From assembly GCA_002438065.1 (NCBI GenBank), contig DJSP01000067.1, positions 1-8,022 of the forward strand: 8,022 nucleotides of DNA, given 5' to 3'. Position numbers and translations under genes: made by a program. The notes under the pieces are model-generated. The model made no database searches, was not told the origin of the DNA, and saw nothing but the letters and a program-made list of their open reading frames with translations. Positions 6,714-8,022 of this stretch are shown piece by piece (within the stretch, counting starts at the first letter, position 1; every line of letters begins with the position of its first letter). Source of the stretch: Caryophanales bacterium UBA6331. Its GTDB lineage: Bacteria > Bacillota_I > Bacilli_A > RF39 > UBA660.

Positions 6714-6851
6714 ATGCTAGAGATATATCTGAATCTTTCGCAAAAGAAAATTATTAAAAATAAAGAAGATTTACTAAAAGCAAATCCCTATTTAAGCATA
6801 TATAATATATTAATTGTTAAAAATGACTTTAATAAATCAAATAATTTTTAG
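6714..6851 (+). CDS. Possible 45-residue small protein or gene relic
   Basis: An ATG at 6714 opens 45 codons ending in TAG, with AAGGA at 6698-6702 about 11 bases upstream. The predicted peptide begins MLEIYLNLSQ and later contains EDLLKANPYLSIYNILIVK; I recognise no family. The second half has protein-like composition. The first half uses CTA, CTG, CTT and TCG codons, which are unusual for this genome. A different frame looks better there: bases 6650-6757 are open and include DLTNNARDISESFAKENY. The two frames could be joined by a one-base shift in the A-rich run near 6741-6760. A decayed fragment of a longer gene is therefore as likely as a true small gene. Random AT-rich DNA also produces such lysine/asparagine/isoleucine-rich peptides. 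Confidence 0.25.
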   Translation: MLEIYLNLSQKKIIKNKEDLLKANPYLSIYNILIVKNDFNKSNNF

Positions 6852-6879
6852 TATCATGTTAAATATGGTTAAAGTTTAT

Positions 6880-6901
6880 AAATATTTGCTAGCAAATATT
6901 T
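6880..6901. promoter_or_regulatory. Perfect 22-bp palindrome, candidate operator
   Basis: Half-site AAATATTTGCT (6880-6890) is followed by its exact reverse complement (6891-6901), with no mismatch or spacer. It ends 43 bases before the ATG at 6945 and directly abuts a CATAAT hexamer, a usual operator position. As RNA it could fold a 9-bp stem with a CTAG loop, but no T-tract follows, so a repressor or autoregulatory site is a better guess than a terminator. Confidence 0.5.
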
Positions 6902-6918
6902 CATAATAGTGTTATTAT
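6902..6918 (+). promoter_or_regulatory. Candidate -10 elements for the region-4-like gene
   Basis: CATAAT (6902-6907) and TATTAT (6913-6918) each match TATAAT at five of six positions. Neither has a recognisable -35 box at 16-18 bases; for CATAAT that spacer would be filled by the palindrome. Which hexamer is used, if either, cannot be decided by eye. Confidence 0.3.
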
Positions 6919-6944
6919 ATGTGAGGTTTAAAGGAAGTGTTATT

Positions 6945-7724
6945 ATGAATTATATTAAAAATGTTTATTTGGAAGAAAAAAATCATAAATTGGTGTTAGA
7001 AGTTAATGATAATTTAATTAATTTGATTAAACCTTTTATAGGAAATAAAAACTTTGTTTATTTGGGTGAGTATCCTTTAGTAGTTCCTGATAGTTTAACT
7101 CAAACTAAATTAAATAAAAAAGGAGGTAAACATCAAAATACTGAATTTTATAATATTCCTCAAAATACATTAAGTGGGAAAGTTAAATTTAATAAGTATC
7201 CTGTTATTATGTATAACAATATTAAGTACATAGGTGTAAATAGTTTAGATGATAATAAACGTATTTGGATAGAAATTAGACCTGTTAAATGGCAGATAAA
7301 TGAATCAAATTTAGAGTTTGAATCTAGTTTATTTATTCAATTTGCTGGTTTATTAAATGAAGAAATATTAGAAAATATTGTTATTGATATGTTTCAAGGA
7401 GTTAATAACTCTAATATAATTTATGAACTTGCTAGATTAAATGAACAAAATTTAAAAGATTTTAATTTATATTCATTACTAAATAATTCAAAGCTAAATT
7501 TTAATTCTTTAACAAGTGAAGAAACAATAATTATCGGCTTAGTGTTAGGCTTATTTAAAGGAAGAACTTTTAAATTTGAAGAAATAGCTTCATTATTAAA
7601 TATTAATATTGAAGAAGTTTTATATAAATATAAAAACGGAATTAATAAACTAGAAATTATCATTAATAAAAGTTTAAGTGATGAAAATAAACGTATTGAA
7701 AAATCACTTATAATGAATAAATAA
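6945..7724 (+). CDS. Unknown protein with C-terminal sigma-70 region 4-like helix-turn-helix
   Basis: I do not recognise this 259-residue protein as a named gene. Residues about 187-240 match the pattern of sigma-70 region 4: LTSEET, then LGLFKGRTFKFEEIASLL, then NINIEEVLYKYKNGINKLE. These correspond to the LTxRE...GL..GR...EEIG..L.V....V...E..ALRKL pattern that contacts the -35 element. The usual arginines in the recognition helix are not conserved, so target recognition may differ. No region 2 (the -10 binding and core-binding part) is visible. The N-terminal part (about 35-135) has GEYP, a Gly-Lys-rich loop, NNIKYIGV and WIEIRPVKW. This faintly recalls the EYPQ...W.EVEPIEW pattern of a poorly characterised Firmicutes domain. 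It is probably a cytoplasmic DNA-binding regulator. The ATG at 6945 is chosen over the GTG at 6909 because AAGGA (6931-6935) is well placed for it. Its own terminator follows, then nusB. Confidence 0.65.
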   Translation: MNYIKNVYLEEKNHKLVLEVNDNLINLIKPFIGNKNFVYLGEYPLVVPDSLTQTKLNKKGGKHQNTEFYNIPQNTLSGKVKFNKYPVIMYNNIKYIGVNSLDDNKRIWIEIRPVKWQINESNLEFESSLFIQFAGLLNEEILENIVIDMFQGVNNSNIIYELARLNEQNLKDFNLYSLLNNSKLNFNSLTSEETIIIGLVLGLFKGRTFKFEEIASLLNINIEEVLYKYKNGINKLEIIINKSLSDENKRIEKSLIMNK

Positions 7725-7746
7725 AAAATTATTATGAATTAATTAG

Positions 7747-7792
7747 AAAAGAAATATTAAATTAACAAGTTAACAAATAATATTTCTTTTTT
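7747..7792 (+). terminator. Intrinsic terminator of the region-4-like gene
   Basis: AAAAGAAATATTA (7747-7759) pairs perfectly with TAATATTTCTTTT (7778-7790), giving a 13-bp stem whose right arm runs into six T's (7787-7792). The 18-base loop contains a smaller inverted repeat, TTAAC-AA-GTTAA (7762-7773). The stem is AT-rich but long, and it lies 22 bases after the stop codon. Confidence 0.75.
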
Positions 7793-7868
7793 GTTATAGG
7801 AATTTCATAATTAAAGAAGAATTTTAACAAATGTATGAGATTTTATTATATATTATTTAATTTAGACG

Positions 7869-7877
7869 TGGTATAAT
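7869..7877 (+). promoter_or_regulatory. Extended -10 sigma-A promoter for nusB
   Basis: TGGTATAAT (7869-7877) is a perfect TATAAT preceded by the TG-N extension. No good -35 hexamer is present, which is common for extended -10 promoters. Initiation near 7884 would leave a leader of about 17 bases containing AAAGAGG (7886-7892) before the ATG at 7901. Confidence 0.7.
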
Positions 7878-7900
7878 TACCTAAGAAAGAGGTTTTATAT

Positions 7901-8022
7901 ATGGCAAGTAGAAGTGAATTAAGAGAAAAAATAATGACTATTATTTATCAAATAACGTTATATAAGAATAATAAAATGAATTATAATGTTGATGAAGTTA
8001 TTAAAGAAAATGTAGAAATAGA
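7901..8022 (+). CDS. nusB: Transcription antitermination factor NusB, 3'-truncated by the window edge
   Basis: Only the first 40 codons are inside the window. The product starts MASRSELREKIMTIIYQITLY, which fits the first helix of NusB (compare R.AREKALQALFQID in Bacillus NusB). It continues with NYNVDEVIKENVE, like the second helical region. NusB pairs with NusE (S10) to bind boxA RNA in the rRNA leader and form the antitermination complex. The start is supported by AAAGAGG (7886-7892) eight bases upstream and by a well-placed extended -10 promoter. A terminator separates it from the preceding gene, so it begins a new unit. The short fragment limits certainty. Confidence 0.75.
   Translation, partial: MASRSELREKIMTIIYQITLYKNNKMNYNVDEVIKENVEI

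Larger units (their letters stand above)
6563..6944. other. Gene-poor, repeat-rich interval between the PBP and region-4-like genes
   Basis: This 382-base stretch has no gene I can assign securely. It holds an imperfect hairpin (6588-6608), a 14-bp palindrome (6635-6648), a possible small ORF or relic (6714-6851), a perfect 22-bp palindrome (6880-6901) and the start region of the next gene, with AAGGA at 6931-6935. No tRNA-like cloverleaf or recognisable riboswitch was seen, and no T-tract terminator for the PBP gene was found. Confidence 0.6.

Noticed and set aside
7421..7663. Minus-strand 80-codon frame within the region-4-like gene
   Set aside because: It is antisense to the helix-turn-helix coding region, with no start signal or recognisable motif.
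6704..7781. 12-base repeat TTAACAAATAAT at 6704-6715 and 7770-7781
   Set aside because: It is low-complexity AT-rich sequence; the second copy is explained by the terminator loop and arm, and nothing else around the two sites matches.
1..8022. CRISPR arrays, tRNA genes, transposases, toxin-antitoxin or phage genes
   Set aside because: No regularly spaced repeats, cloverleaf sequences, integrase or transposase motifs, or paired toxin-antitoxin frames were seen on either strand.

Overview
The window is very AT-rich (about a quarter G+C by eye) and densely coded. Its genes suggest a low-GC Firmicutes/Bacilli bacterium: a Firmicutes-type ParC, the Bacillales pair YlbD-YlbE, an Nfo next to a DUF2624-like gene, and strong Shine-Dalgarno sites. 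Every tryptophan I checked is TGG and no gene is broken by TGA, so the code is the standard bacterial one. A class B penicillin-binding protein implies a peptidoglycan wall. Together these argue against Mycoplasma or Spiroplasma and fit a walled, reduced-genome, gut-type Bacilli lineage (RF39/Erysipelotrichales-like). That placement is inference.

Layout. Bases 2-2260 hold topoisomerase IV subunit A (parC), cut at its 5' end. A compact promoter/terminator junction then leads into ylbD-ylbE, which overlap by one base. A consensus sigma-A promoter drives an orphan type IV prepilin-like gene closed by its own terminator. Next come endonuclease IV (nfo) and a convergent DUF2624-like gene whose 3' end overlaps nfo by 14 bp. 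Divergent from that, 43 bp away, is a class B PBP with all three catalytic motifs. A gene-poor stretch (6563-6944) holds a possible small ORF or gene relic, several inverted repeats and a perfect 22-bp palindrome. This palindrome lies just upstream of a gene whose product ends in a sigma-70 region 4-like helix-turn-helix but has no visible region 2. The last item is the start of nusB behind an extended -10 promoter.

How they work together. The window looks like ordinary housekeeping DNA (chromosome decatenation, base-excision repair, wall synthesis, transcription antitermination) in short units, most with their own promoter or terminator. I see no phage, transposase, CRISPR, toxin-antitoxin or defence gene. 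The least explained part is 6563-7792: the lone region-4-like protein and the palindrome in front of it. The overlap of terminator, promoter and ribosome binding site between parC and ylbD is the most interesting regulatory arrangement.
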